64,000 bases of DNA from an uncultured Oscillospiraceae bacterium (GTDB lineage: Bacteria; Bacillota; Clostridia; Oscillospirales; Oscillospiraceae), in the NCBI GenBank assembly GCA_910588975.1, contig CAJUSE010000005.1:5118-69117 (forward strand), in the 5' to 3' direction. This document shows, piece after piece, positions 25,876 to 34,447 of this stretch. Under the pieces are notes generated by a model. The model made no database searches, was not told where the DNA came from, and worked only from the letters and a program-made list of their open reading frames with translations. A program made the translations under genes and the position numbers. Numbering within the stretch: position 1 is the first letter of the stretch; each line of letters opens with the position of its first letter.

Positions 25876-26841
25876 ATGAAAGCATTCACCATCACGAAAA
25901 ACGATGCCGGGCAACGGCTGGACCGATGGCTGGGCAAAGCCCTGCCCCTCCTCCCCGCCCCTCTGGCCCAGAAATACATCCGTCTCAAGCGGGTAAAGGT
26001 CAACGGCAAAGGCTCCCAGCGGGACTACCGCCTACAGATCGGAGACCTGTTGGAGCTCTACATCAACGACGAGTTTTTTGACACTCCGACTGAGGACAAT
26101 GCTTTTCTTTCTGTGTTCACTCCCCAACTGGACATTCTCTATGAAGATGAACATATCCTGGTGTGCAATAAACGTCCCGGCCTATTGTGCCACCCCGATG
26201 AGCACGAGTACGTCTCCACCCTTATCACCCACATCCAGGCCTACCTGTATCAAAAAAAGGAGTGGTCTCCTCGGTGGGAGAATTCCTTTACCCCCGCTCT
26301 GTGTAACCGCATCGACCGAAATACCGGCGGGCTGGTCATCGCCGCCAAAACTGCCCCGGCTCTGCGTATCCTGAATGACAAAATTCGGGACCGGGAGATC
26401 GGCAAGTTCTATCTGGCCGCCATTGTTGGCCGGATGACGCCCCCTCAAGGTGAGTTGAAGGGCTTTTTGCTGAAGGATGAGGGGAAAAAGCAGGTCAGCG
26501 TTTACAAAAAACCGGTCCCCGGGGGGAAAAGCGCTGCTACCCGGTACAAAACGCTTCAAAGCAAGGGGAGTTACTCTCTGGTGGAGTGCGAACTGCTCAC
26601 CGGCCGGACCCATCAGATCCGGGCACAGTTTGCCGATTCCGGCCATCCCCTGGTGGGTGACGGCAAATATGGCCGCCGGGAGGACAACCGAAAAGTGGAA
26701 CGCAAAGGGCAGGCTTTGTGGTCTTACAAGCTGGTCTTTGACTTCCCCACCGATGCCGGAGAGCTGGAATACCTTCGTGGTAAGACCATCGAAGTGCCCA
26801 GAGAGAATATCGACTTTGTAGAAGAATATTTTGGGAAATAG
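25876..26841 (+). CDS. RluA-family pseudouridine synthase
   Basis: This enzyme makes pseudouridine in rRNA or tRNA. The 321-residue product has an N-terminal S4-like RNA-binding domain (NDAGQRLDRWLGKALPLL) and a catalytic domain. The catalytic aspartate lies in CNRIDRNTGGLVIAAK (family HRLDxxTSG), with LLTGRTHQIRAQFADSGHPLVGD further on. The start at 25876 has GGGGAGG seven bases upstream; an ATG six bases earlier is too close to it. The substrate base (RluC- or RluD-like) cannot be set from sequence alone. It is divergent from yceD. Confidence 0.93.
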   Translation: MKAFTITKNDAGQRLDRWLGKALPLLPAPLAQKYIRLKRVKVNGKGSQRDYRLQIGDLLELYINDEFFDTPTEDNAFLSVFTPQLDILYEDEHILVCNKRPGLLCHPDEHEYVSTLITHIQAYLYQKKEWSPRWENSFTPALCNRIDRNTGGLVIAAKTAPALRILNDKIRDREIGKFYLAAIVGRMTPPQGELKGFLLKDEGKKQVSVYKKPVPGGKSAATRYKTLQSKGSYSLVECELLTGRTHQIRAQFADSGHPLVGDGKYGRREDNRKVERKGQALWSYKLVFDFPTDAGELEYLRGKTIEVPRENIDFVEEYFGK

Positions 26842-26988
26842 CCAGCGTGGCTGTCATATCCTCATCACATCGGCTATGTGCGCCAATGCTGTGGCCACCT
26901 CGCCGGCTACTTCATCGGCAGTAGAAGCGGCAAAGCTCTACCCCCTCTTCCCCGTCGCAAATTTCCCCAAAAATCTTTTCCAAGACTA

Positions 26989-27017
26989 TTGACATTTTAC
27001 CCCGCAGCATATATATT
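26989..27017 (+). promoter_or_regulatory. Strong sigma-A-type promoter upstream of potA
   Basis: TTGACA (26989-26994) and TATATT (27012-27017) are 17 bases apart. Transcription would start near 27024, only a few bases before a terminator-like hairpin. The 147 bases between the pseudouridine synthase gene and this site show no gene on the plus strand. Confidence 0.7.
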
Positions 27018-27027
27018 TGTCCTATTG

Positions 27028-27065
27028 AAGGACGTACCCAACCGTCGGGCTGGGCACGTCCTTTT
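27028..27065 (+). terminator. Terminator-like hairpin in the potA leader
   Basis: A 12-to-13-base stem (27028-27040 with 27051-27063, one mismatch) is followed by CTTTTTC. It begins almost at the predicted start of transcription and ends about 42 bases before potA, so it may be an attenuator or a 5' stabilising stem-loop. It could instead end transcription coming from the gene upstream. Confidence 0.7.
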
Positions 27066-27107
27066 TCAACACTTATCAAAAATATTTTAGTAAATGGGGG
27101 AGGATAC

Positions 27108-28250
27108 ATGTCCAAGGAGTTGATCCGTCTATCGGATTGCGTCGTGAAATTCGACGATGAGATCATTCTCGATCATCTCAATCTCTACATCAATGATAAG
27201 GAATTCCTCACGCTCCTGGGTCCCAGCGGTTGTGGCAAGACCACCACCCTGCGGATCATAGGTGGGTTTTTGTCGCCTACCTCTGGGGACGTGTTTTTTG
27301 ATGGTCAGCGATGTAACGATGTGCCGCCCCACAAACGTCAGGTGAACACGGTGTTTCAAAAATATGCCCTGTTCCCCCATCTCAACGTTTTTGAAAATGT
27401 AGCCTTTGGTCTGCGCATCGCCAAACGACCCGAGGGAGAAATTCATGACCGGGTCATGGAAATGCTGGAGGTCGTCAATCTCAAGGGTTTTGAGAAGCGG
27501 CCCATCTCCGCCCTCTCCGGCGGCCAGCAGCAGCGGGTGGCCATTGCCCGGGCTCTGGTCAATCGGCCCAAGGTCCTTTTGCTGGACGAGCCCTTGGGGG
27601 CACTGGATATGCGCCTTCGCAAGGATATGCAAAACGAGCTTAAGCGCATCCAGCAGGAGATGGAGATCACCTTCATCTATGTCACCCACGACCAGGAAGA
27701 AGCCCTGGCCATGTCGGATACGGTGGTTGTTATGGACGGCGGCCGCATCCAGCAAATCGGCTCCCCCGAGGACATCTATAACGAGCCCAAAAATGCCTTT
27801 GTGGCCGACTTCATCGGTGAGAGCAATATCATCGACGGCATCATGCGCTCTGACGGTGTGGTGGAGATTTTTAACCGCTGCTTCAAATGTCTGGACGGCG
27901 GCTTTGACAAGGATGAGCCGTTGGACGTAGTCATTCGCCCCGAGGATGTGGACATCGTCCCCGAAAGTGAGGGACAGCTTAAGGGCACTGTCACCCAGGT
28001 GACCTTCAAGGGGGTCCACTATGACACCATCGTAGACTTCTATGGGTTCAAATGGCTCATTCAGACCACTGATTTCTGCCCGGTGGACAGCCATATCGGC
28101 ATCAAAATCGACCCTGATGGCATCCATGTGATGAAAAAAAGCGCCTATTCCGGTATGTTTGGCGACTATTCCTCCTATTCCGAGGAGTATGAGGAGATTG
28201 GCGACGCCAGCATTGACCCGGAGGAGGAGGGCAGCGGGGATGAAGAGTAA
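27108..28250 (+). CDS. potA: Spermidine/putrescine ABC transporter ATP-binding protein PotA
   Basis: PotA powers polyamine uptake. The 380-residue product has Walker [20 protein letters not shown], the ABC signature [16 protein letters not shown], Walker [13 protein letters not shown] and the switch histidine in [15 protein letters not shown]-terminal TOBE-like regulatory domain starts near residue 280 ([10 protein letters not shown]). The tail of about 35 residues is very acidic. GGGGGAGG precedes the ATG. It overlaps potB by 11 bases and is the first gene of potA-potB-potCD. Confidence 0.96.
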   Translation: MSKELIRLSDCVVKFDDEIILDHLNLYINDKEFLTLLGPSGCGKTTTLRIIGGFLSPTSGDVFFDGQRCNDVPPHKRQVNTVFQKYALFPHLNVFENVAFGLRIAKRPEGEIHDRVMEMLEVVNLKGFEKRPISALSGGQQQRVAIARALVNRPKVLLLDEPLGALDMRLRKDMQNELKRIQQEMEITFIYVTHDQEEALAMSDTVVVMDGGRIQQIGSPEDIYNEPKNAFVADFIGESNIIDGIMRSDGVVEIFNRCFKCLDGGFDKDEPLDVVIRPEDVDIVPESEGQLKGTVTQVTFKGVHYDTIVDFYGFKWLIQTTDFCPVDSHIGIKIDPDGIHVMKKSAYSGMFGDYSSYSEEYEEIGDASIDPEEEGSGDEE

Positions 28251-29076
28251 ACTCAACCGCTTTGCCATCCCCTATGTAGTGTGGATGGCCCTGTTCGTGG
28301 TCACCCCCATTCTCCTGATGGTGATTTACGCCTTCTCCTCCGTAGATGGTGGTTTCACTCTGGATAACTTCACCAGCATGGGAGAGTATCTGCCCGTATT
28401 CACCCGCTCGTTTAAGCTGGCCATCATCGCCACTCTGATTTGCCTGCTTATGGGTTACCCTATGGCCTATTTCATGGCCAAGGAGGGCCCCCGGTTCCAG
28501 CGGGTGGCCATGGCCCTGATCATGCTGCCCATGTGGATGAATTTCCTGCTGCGTACCTATGCCTGGATGTCCATCCTGGAGAATAATGGTCTTATCAACC
28601 AGCTGCTGGGCGCCCTTGGCATTTTAGATGCTCTTGGTACAGATCATGTACAGCTTATCCGCACCCAGGCGGCAGTGGTGCTAGGCATGGTATATAACTA
28701 TCTGCCCTTTATGATCCTGCCCATCTACTCAGTCATTGTCAAGCTGGACCACTCCCTGCTGGAAGCCGCCCGGGACCTGGGTGCCAACTCGCTGAATGTA
28801 TTCCGAAAGGTCATCTTCCCCCTTTCCATTCCGGCCATCATCTCCGGGGTGACCATGGTCTTTGTCCCCAGCGTGTCCACCTTTGCCATCTCCCGGCTGT
28901 TGGGGGGCGGCGAGGAGCTGATGCTGGGCGACCTTATCGAGCAGCAATTTTTGGGTGGTGCCTATGACCCCTACCTGGGTGCCGCCATCTCCATGGTGAT
29001 GATGGTCATTGTGGTGGTGTGCATGGTCCTTATGAACCACTTCGGTGAGGGCGAAGAACAGGCGGTGATGCTGTAA
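28240..29076 (+). CDS. potB: Spermidine/putrescine ABC transporter permease PotB
   Basis: PotB is one of two membrane permeases of the polyamine transporter. The 278-residue product has six membrane segments and the EAA loop that docks on PotA ([25 protein letters not shown]). I use the ATG at 28240, giving [19 protein letters not shown]; the frame opens earlier, inside potA, but without a family-like start. The potB stop overlaps the next ATG (TAATG). Confidence 0.94.
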   Translation: MKSKLNRFAIPYVVWMALFVVTPILLMVIYAFSSVDGGFTLDNFTSMGEYLPVFTRSFKLAIIATLICLLMGYPMAYFMAKEGPRFQRVAMALIMLPMWMNFLLRTYAWMSILENNGLINQLLGALGILDALGTDHVQLIRTQAAVVLGMVYNYLPFMILPIYSVIVKLDHSLLEAARDLGANSLNVFRKVIFPLSIPAIISGVTMVFVPSVSTFAISRLLGGGEELMLGDLIEQQFLGGAYDPYLGAAISMVMMVIVVVCMVLMNHFGEGEEQAVML

Positions 29077-31088
29077 TGAAAAAGCAGAACAGCATTGGCT
29101 CCCGCCTTCTCATCGCTCTGGTATTCCTGTTTCTCTATGCCCCTATTCTCTTGCTTATCATCTTCTCCTTCAATGCCGGCGACTCCAGTGTGGTCTGGCG
29201 TGGCTTTTCTCTGGACTGGTACGGAAAGCTGTTTCAAAACCGGCTTATTATGGAGAGCGTCTACATGACCCTTCTGGTGTCCATTCTGGCCACCGCCATC
29301 TCCACCATAGCCGGCACCTTTGCCGCCATTGGTCTCTACTCTCTCAAACGCCGCTGGCGCAGCCCGCTGATGACGGTGAGCAACATCCCCACCGTCAATG
29401 CCGACATTGTCACCGGTGTGTCCATGTGTCTGCTCTTCGGAGTTTTCTTCATGGGCTGGAGCAGCTTTGCCGGATGGTTCAACGCCCAGGAGCTGTCTTT
29501 GCTGGGGCACATTCTTCAGCTGCCCGAGCGGCTCACCATGGGCTTCACCACCCTGCTGCTGGCTCACATTGCCTTTGACATTCCCTATGTCATTCTCAAT
29601 GTAGCCCCCAAGCTGCGCCAGATGGATAAAAACCTCATTGACGCAGCCCAAGACCTAGGCTGCACCTGGATGCAGGCCTTCTGGAAGGTCATCCTCCCCG
29701 AGATTAAGCCCGGCGTGGTCTCCGGCGCCCTCATCGCCTTTACCATGAGCGTAGACGACTTCGTTATCTCCTACTTCACCGCCGGCTCTTCCACTTCCAC
29801 CCTGGCCATGACCATCTACGGCATGACCAAGAAACGGGTGAGCCCCGAAATCAACGCCGTGTCCACTCTGCTTTTTGTCACGGTACTGGTGCTGCTCATC
29901 CTCTCCAATGTGCTGGAGGCCCGGCAGGAAAAGCTGGCCGAAATGCGCTCCGAGATGAAGCCCGTAGCTCAGCGCAAGCCCATTCTGCCCCCGGTGTTCC
30001 GTAAGAGTTGGCTCCGCCGCATGGTGGCCGGTGTGTGTGCCGTCTCCCTGCTGCTGGTGGTTGCAGCTTTGAGCCATGTCACCGGCTCCCGGCCTGTGGT
30101 CAACGTCTGCTCCTGGGGAGAGTACATTGACGAGGCGCTTATCACCCAATTTGAGGAGGAAACGGGCATCCGGGTCAACTATCAGACTGCTGAGAGCAAC
30201 GAGACCCTCTATTCCCTGCTCAAGTCCGGCGGCGGTGACTACGATGTGGTGGTCCCCTCAGACTACATGATCTCCCAGCTTATCGAGGAAGATATGCTCA
30301 CCGAGCTGGACTACTCTCTCATCCCCAATTTTGATCTTGTCGATGCGCAATTTCGCAACCTGCCCTACGACCCGGAAAATAAGTACACTGTCCCCTATGC
30401 CTGGGGTACGTTGGGCATCATCTACAACGAGAATATGATCGAAGATGAGATCACCAGCTGGTCGGCTATGTTTGACCCCAAATATGCCGGAAAGGTCATG
30501 CTCATCAACAACTCCCGGGACGCTCTGGGCATCGCCCTTCTCTATCTGGGTTACTCGGTAAACACCACCAATGAAGCCCAAATCAGAGAGGCTTACCAGC
30601 TCTTGGCCGACGCCACCAACAAGGGTGTCTATGCAGGCAAGATAATGGACGAGGTCTTTCAGGTCATGGAGGGTGGCAACGCCGCTATGGCCACCTATTA
30701 TGCCGGCGACTACCTCTCCATGCTGGAGAACAATGAGGATCTCCGCTTTGTCATTCCCGAGGAGGGCTCCAACTGGTTTGTGGACGCCATGTGCATCCTC
30801 AAGGATGCCCGCCATCCCGCCGAAGCACACGCCTGGATCAATTTCATTGCCTCCACAGATGCCGCCCTGGCCAACATGGACTACATCTGGTACGGAACGG
30901 CCAACCGTGAGGCCATTGAACAGTACCCCGAGTACTACCTGGAGAACTACGGCGAAGAGCTGGACCAGGAAACCTTTGACATCATCCAGACCCCCCCCGA
31001 GGTGCTGGAACGCTGTGAGATGTATCTGGTCCTTCCCAAGGAGACAAGAGATCTGTATAAATCCCTTTGGATCAAGCTGGGTGTATAA
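29076..31088 (+). CDS. potCD: Fused polyamine permease PotC and substrate-binding protein PotD
   Basis: One 670-residue chain combines the second permease and the binding protein. Residues 1 to about 285 are PotC, with six membrane segments and an EAA loop (IDAAQDLGCTWMQAFWKVILPEI). A linker is followed by a further membrane segment (VAGVCAVSLLLVVAAL, about 320-335). Residues from about 345 are PotD, starting VVNVCSWGEYIDEALITQFEEETGI. The frame is continuous, so this is a real fusion that ties the receptor to the membrane without a lipobox. potA and potB precede it; a terminator follows. Confidence 0.95.
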   Translation: MKKQNSIGSRLLIALVFLFLYAPILLLIIFSFNAGDSSVVWRGFSLDWYGKLFQNRLIMESVYMTLLVSILATAISTIAGTFAAIGLYSLKRRWRSPLMTVSNIPTVNADIVTGVSMCLLFGVFFMGWSSFAGWFNAQELSLLGHILQLPERLTMGFTTLLLAHIAFDIPYVILNVAPKLRQMDKNLIDAAQDLGCTWMQAFWKVILPEIKPGVVSGALIAFTMSVDDFVISYFTAGSSTSTLAMTIYGMTKKRVSPEINAVSTLLFVTVLVLLILSNVLEARQEKLAEMRSEMKPVAQRKPILPPVFRKSWLRRMVAGVCAVSLLLVVAALSHVTGSRPVVNVCSWGEYIDEALITQFEEETGIRVNYQTAESNETLYSLLKSGGGDYDVVVPSDYMISQLIEEDMLTELDYSLIPNFDLVDAQFRNLPYDPENKYTVPYAWGTLGIIYNENMIEDEITSWSAMFDPKYAGKVMLINNSRDALGIALLYLGYSVNTTNEAQIREAYQLLADATNKGVYAGKIMDEVFQVMEGGNAAMATYYAGDYLSMLENNEDLRFVIPEEGSNWFVDAMCILKDARHPAEAHAWINFIASTDAALANMDYIWYGTANREAIEQYPEYYLENYGEELDQETFDIIQTPPEVLERCEMYLVLPKETRDLYKSLWIKLGV

Positions 31089-31092
31089 TGGC

Positions 31093-31126
31093 AAGAGGGC
31101 TGTGCAGCGCCGCACAGCCCTCTTTT
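31093..31126 (+). terminator. Intrinsic terminator of the pot operon
   Basis: AAGAGGGCTGTGC and GCACAGCCCTCTTTT pair around a short loop, ending in TTTT, a few bases after the potCD stop. Confidence 0.9.
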
Positions 31127-31195
31127 GCCCCCTTGCAAAACCGCCGAAAATGGATTACACTGTATCTGCCAATTTTACACAAAGGAGGACTTTTT

Positions 31196-31591
31196 ATGTC
31201 CCTTGAAATCGGCCTCACCGGCCGCTGTGAAAGCCTTGTCACCAAGCAGAACACCGCCGCCGCTGTGGGCAGCGGCACCCTGCCTGTTTTCGCCACCCCT
31301 ATGATGGGCGCCCTGATGGAGGCTGCCGCTGTGGATGCCCTGCAGGGCCATCTGGAGCCCGGCCAGGGCAGCGTGGGCACCGCCATGAACATCACCCACG
31401 ACGCCGCCACACCCATTAGCATGAAGGTCTGGGCCCAGGCAGAGCTTACCGCCATAGACCGTCGGGCCCTCACCTTCTCGGTGACCGCCTATGATGAGGC
31501 CGGCCCCATCGGCAAGGGGGAGCACAAGCGCTTCCTCATTGACGATGCCAAATTCCTGGCTAAGGCCCAGGGAAAGCTGGAGGTGGACTAA
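31196..31591 (+). CDS. Hotdog-fold thioesterase (FlK-like)
   Basis: The 131-residue product resembles the small thioesterases related to fluoroacetyl-CoA thioesterase FlK. It shows TPMMGALMEAAAVDAL, with the likely catalytic glutamate, and GTAMNITHDAATPISMKV, with the likely catalytic histidine. Such proteins hydrolyse acyl-CoA; the true substrate here is unknown, and fluoroacetate resistance should not be assumed. The ATG has AAAGGAGG upstream. The next gene starts directly after its stop. Confidence 0.85.
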   Translation: MSLEIGLTGRCESLVTKQNTAAAVGSGTLPVFATPMMGALMEAAAVDALQGHLEPGQGSVGTAMNITHDAATPISMKVWAQAELTAIDRRALTFSVTAYDEAGPIGKGEHKRFLIDDAKFLAKAQGKLEVD

Positions 31592-32083
31592 ATGTCTATT
31601 GAAAAAGTCCGTTCCTACTTTGCCCAGTTTGGCCGTGAGGGAGATATTCGGGAATTTGAGGTCTCCTCAGCCACCGTAGAGCTGGCCGCCCAGGCCGTGG
31701 GGGTAGAGCCCGCCCGAATCGCCAAGACCCTCTCCTTTCTGGTGGAGGATAAATGTGTTCTGGTGGTCTGTGCCGGAGACACCAAAATCGACAACGCCGG
31801 CTTTAAGCACGCCTTTCACACCAAGGCCAAAATGCTCTCCCCCGAGCAGGTGGTGGAGTTTACCGGCCATGCCATCGGCGGGGTGTGCCCCTTTGCCGTA
31901 GATCCCCAGCAGGTCACCACCTATCTGGACGAGTCTTTGAAGCGGTTCCAAACGGTCTTTCCCGCCGCCGGCAGCTCCAATTCAGCCATTGAGCTCACCA
32001 TGGAGGAGCTGGAGCGCTTCTCCCAGTCCGCCGGCTGGGTGGACGTGTGCAAGGGCTGGCGAGAGGAGCTCCCCGACCTCTAA
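31592..32083 (+). CDS. YbaK/EbsC-type aminoacyl-tRNA deacylase
   Basis: The 163-residue product belongs to the YbaK/ProX superfamily, which removes mischarged amino acids from tRNA. It begins SIEKVRSYFAQFG, contains the lysine-bearing core ARIAKTLSFLVEDK and the motif GHAIGGVCPFAV typical of this branch, and ends with the conserved ELTMEELERF region. The start follows the thioesterase stop directly, so the two are cotranscribed. Which tRNA is edited cannot be told. Confidence 0.9.
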   Translation: MSIEKVRSYFAQFGREGDIREFEVSSATVELAAQAVGVEPARIAKTLSFLVEDKCVLVVCAGDTKIDNAGFKHAFHTKAKMLSPEQVVEFTGHAIGGVCPFAVDPQQVTTYLDESLKRFQTVFPAAGSSNSAIELTMEELERFSQSAGWVDVCKGWREELPDL

Positions 32084-32092
32084 ATTTACTTC

Positions 32093-32121
32093 TTGCACTT
32101 TCCTGCCCCATTGTGTACAAT
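32093..32121 (+). promoter_or_regulatory. Predicted promoter for the AIM24-family gene
   Basis: TTGCAC and TACAAT lie 17 bases apart, ending 50 bases before the ATG at 32172. Confidence 0.65.
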
Positions 32122-32171
32122 GAGTACAGCGATCCTTCGTTTTGCGAAGAAATAATGAGGAGGTCTTAGAT

Positions 32172-32852
32172 ATGGAGTATAAGATCCTTGGTGAGCCCCT
32201 ACCCGTGGTAGAGTGTCAGCTTGCCCCCGGCGAGCGCATGATCACTGAAAAGGGCTCTATGTGCTGGATGAGCCCCAATATGCAGATGGAAACCAATGCC
32301 GGCGGCTCTCTGGGCAAGGCCTTTGGCCGGATGTTCTCCGGCGAGTCCATGTTCCAGAACGTCTATACTGCCCAGGGCGGGCCGGGTATGATCTCCTTTG
32401 CCGCCTCCTTCCCTGGCTCCATTCGGGCCATCCAGCTTGCCCCTGGCCGGGAGGTCGTGGTCCAGAAGTCGGGCTTTCTGGCCAGCGAGGACAGCGTCCA
32501 GCTGTCCATCTTCTTTCAGAAGAAGGCTGGAGCCGGCTTCTTTGGCGGTGAGGGGTTCATCATGCAGAAGCTGTCCGGCACAGGCATAGCCTTTGTCGAG
32601 ATCGACGGCCATGCCGTGGAGTATGATCTGGCCCCCGGGCAGCAGATGATCGTGGACACCGGCTATCTGGCTATGTGTGATGCCACCTGCTCCATTGACA
32701 TTCAGAGCGTCAAGGGGGTTAAAAATGTCCTCTTTGGCGGTGAGGGCCTGTTCAACACCGTTGTCACCGGCCCGGGCCACATCGTCCTCCAGACCATGCC
32801 CATCAGCGCCTTTGCCGGCGCTCTCGGCCCCTTTGTGGCCACCGGCAGCTAA
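32172..32852 (+). CDS. AIM24/TIGR00266 family protein
   Basis: The 226-residue product matches the AIM24 family, a beta-rich fold shared with mitochondrial AIM24 and of unknown role in bacteria. It starts MEYKILGEPLPVVECQLAPGE and has GSMCWMSPNMQMETNAGGS and PGRE in the first half. It ends in GGEGLFNTVVTGPGHIVLQT, all typical. GGAGG precedes the ATG at 32172; the frame is open from 32142. It appears to be transcribed alone, between its own promoter and a terminator. Confidence 0.9.
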   Translation: MEYKILGEPLPVVECQLAPGERMITEKGSMCWMSPNMQMETNAGGSLGKAFGRMFSGESMFQNVYTAQGGPGMISFAASFPGSIRAIQLAPGREVVVQKSGFLASEDSVQLSIFFQKKAGAGFFGGEGFIMQKLSGTGIAFVEIDGHAVEYDLAPGQQMIVDTGYLAMCDATCSIDIQSVKGVKNVLFGGEGLFNTVVTGPGHIVLQTMPISAFAGALGPFVATGS

Positions 32853-32871
32853 TTTCCTTGTATCTCTACAT

Positions 32872-32906
32872 AAAAAGAGCCATCCACAGCGTGGATGGCT
32901 CTTTTT
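32872..32906. terminator. Bidirectional terminator
   Basis: A perfect 16-base stem (32872-32887 with 32891-32906) with a three-base loop has T runs in both directions. It ends the AIM24-family gene on the plus strand and the convergent EamA transporter gene on the minus strand, whose stop codon it touches. Confidence 0.92.
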
Positions 32907-33799
32907 CATACCTCTGCTTTCTTTTTACGCAGGAAAGACAGCTTCGTCTCCGAGCAGATCACTGCCAGGAAAATAAGCCCAAAGCCGGCCATGAGCCGCA
33001 CAGTCACCGGGTCACCGTAGAAGATGACTGAAAAGACCACCCCAAACACCGACTCCAGCGACAGCAGGATGGAAGCCGAGGCTGGGTCGGACCAGACCTG
33101 CCCCACATTCTGAAAGAGAAGGGCCACGGCGGTGCACATCACCGACAGGTAGCCCAGCTGAAGAAGCAGATCGGGGGTAAAGACCGACAATGACGGGAAG
33201 GGCTGAGAGAGAATACCCCCTACCCAGGAGTAGAGAGCGGCAAAGGCAAACTGAAACACTGTCAACAGGTAGATATCCTTATCCGGGGACACCTTGGCCA
33301 CCGCCACAATATGCAGGGCATAAAACACCGCTCCCACCAGAGTCAGGGCATCACCGGGTGCAATGGTGAAACCCCCGCTCACCGAGACCAGCCCCACTCC
33401 GGCCACGCAGAGAACGGCAGCCCCCACATTGTACCGGTCGGGCTTCTGCCCCATGGCTGCCCAATAGAAAAAGGGCACCAGCACGCAGTAGACCGCCGTC
33501 AAAAAGGCGTTATTGGAGGGGGTGGTCCATTGCAGGCCCAAGGTCTGCACCGTGTAGGCCGCCCACAGGCACCCGCCGATGATTGCTCCCCGCCAGAGGT
33601 AATCCGGGGTATATTGGCTCCATCTTTTCCAGCTCGCAAGAGCGATAAGCACCGCTCCCACTGTAAAGCGAATAGCCAGTAGGTAAAAGGGGGGTAAGAC
33701 ATCCACCGCCCCCTTCATCATCATAAAGGATGAGCCCCAGATCACCGCCGCCGAGAGCAACATGGGCTTAGCCAGGCGGCGCATCAATTTTTCATTCAC
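32906..33799 (-). CDS. EamA/DMT-family transporter
   Basis: A drug/metabolite transporter superfamily protein of about 297 residues, with ten predicted membrane segments in two EamA repeats. The first begins near LLSAAVIWGSSFMMMKGAVDVLPP; the second ends with LLSLESVFGVVFSVIFYGDPVT, a typical EamA signature. The substrate is unknown. I place the start at GTG 33799, eleven bases behind AAGGAG. A GTG at 33808 and an ATG at 33784 are alternatives. It is divergent from the glycosylase gene. Confidence 0.88.
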   Translation of the reverse strand: MNEKLMRRLAKPMLLSAAVIWGSSFMMMKGAVDVLPPFYLLAIRFTVGAVLIALASWKRWSQYTPDYLWRGAIIGGCLWAAYTVQTLGLQWTTPSNNAFLTAVYCVLVPFFYWAAMGQKPDRYNVGAAVLCVAGVGLVSVSGGFTIAPGDALTLVGAVFYALHIVAVAKVSPDKDIYLLTVFQFAFAALYSWVGGILSQPFPSLSVFTPDLLLQLGYLSVMCTAVALLFQNVGQVWSDPASASILLSLESVFGVVFSVIFYGDPVTVRLMAGFGLIFLAVICSETKLSFLRKKKAEV

Positions 33800-33801
33800 G
33801 A

Positions 33802-33830
33802 TTGTCACAGCTCCTTGGATATGGTATGAT
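33802..33830 (+). promoter_or_regulatory. Predicted promoter for the 3-methyladenine glycosylase gene
   Basis: TTGTCA and TATGAT are 17 bases apart and end 26 bases before the ATG at 33857. The -35 overlaps the possible 5' end of the divergent EamA gene. Confidence 0.6.
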
Positions 33831-33856
33831 ATAAATTATCACAGGGGGGTGATGGG

Positions 33857-34447
33857 ATGGAAAAGCTGGGCAGAGCGTTCTATGGCCGGGATACCGTAAC
33901 TGTGGCCCGGGAGCTGCTGGGCAAGCATCTGGTCCGGGTGGTGGACGGCACGCCCATCACGCTCCGCATCACCGAGACTGAAGCCTACATCGGGCGGCTG
34001 GACAAGGCCTGCCACGCCTATAACTATCGGCGCACGCCCCGGACCGAGACCCTGTTTGCCCCGCCGGGCACGGCCTACATCTATCTCATTTACGGCCTGC
34101 ACCACTGTCTCAATCTGGTCACAGAAGAGGAAAATGAGCCAGCCGCCGTGCTGCTCCGTGCCGGTGTTCCCCTCTCCCCTGCCGACGCCGAGTGCTGCGC
34201 CCAACGGCGGTTTGGCCACAGCTACGAAGAACTTGCCCCCGCCCAGCGGAAAAATCTGCTCAACGGGCCGGGAAAGCTCTGTCAGGCCCTCTCCCTCACC
34301 AGAGCCCAGGATGGGCTCTCCCTGTTGGGAAACGAGCTCTATGTACTGGACGCTGGCGAGGACCCGGCGCACGTCTACACCGGCAAGCGTATCGGCATCG
34401 ACTACGCCCAAGAGGCAATAGATTTTCCCTGGAGGTTTTGGCTATGA
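33857..34447 (+). CDS. AAG/Mpg-type 3-methyladenine DNA glycosylase
   Basis: This base-excision repair enzyme removes alkylated purines. The 196-residue product matches the AAG fold: RELLGKHLVRVV, the catalytic-glutamate region ITETEAYIGRLDKACHA, GTAYIYLIYGLHHCLNLVT, and LLNGPGKLCQALSLT. Length is normal for bacteria. It overlaps the HAD gene by four bases (ATGA). A second, unrelated alkyl-base glycosylase (AlkA-type) lies at 58.4 kb. Confidence 0.94.
   Translation: MEKLGRAFYGRDTVTVARELLGKHLVRVVDGTPITLRITETEAYIGRLDKACHAYNYRRTPRTETLFAPPGTAYIYLIYGLHHCLNLVTEEENEPAAVLLRAGVPLSPADAECCAQRRFGHSYEELAPAQRKNLLNGPGKLCQALSLTRAQDGLSLLGNELYVLDAGEDPAHVYTGKRIGIDYAQEAIDFPWRFWL

Noticed and set aside
27129..28268. 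Open frame of 379 codons on the minus strand opposite potA
   Set aside because: potA has every ABC ATPase motif; the opposite frame has none.
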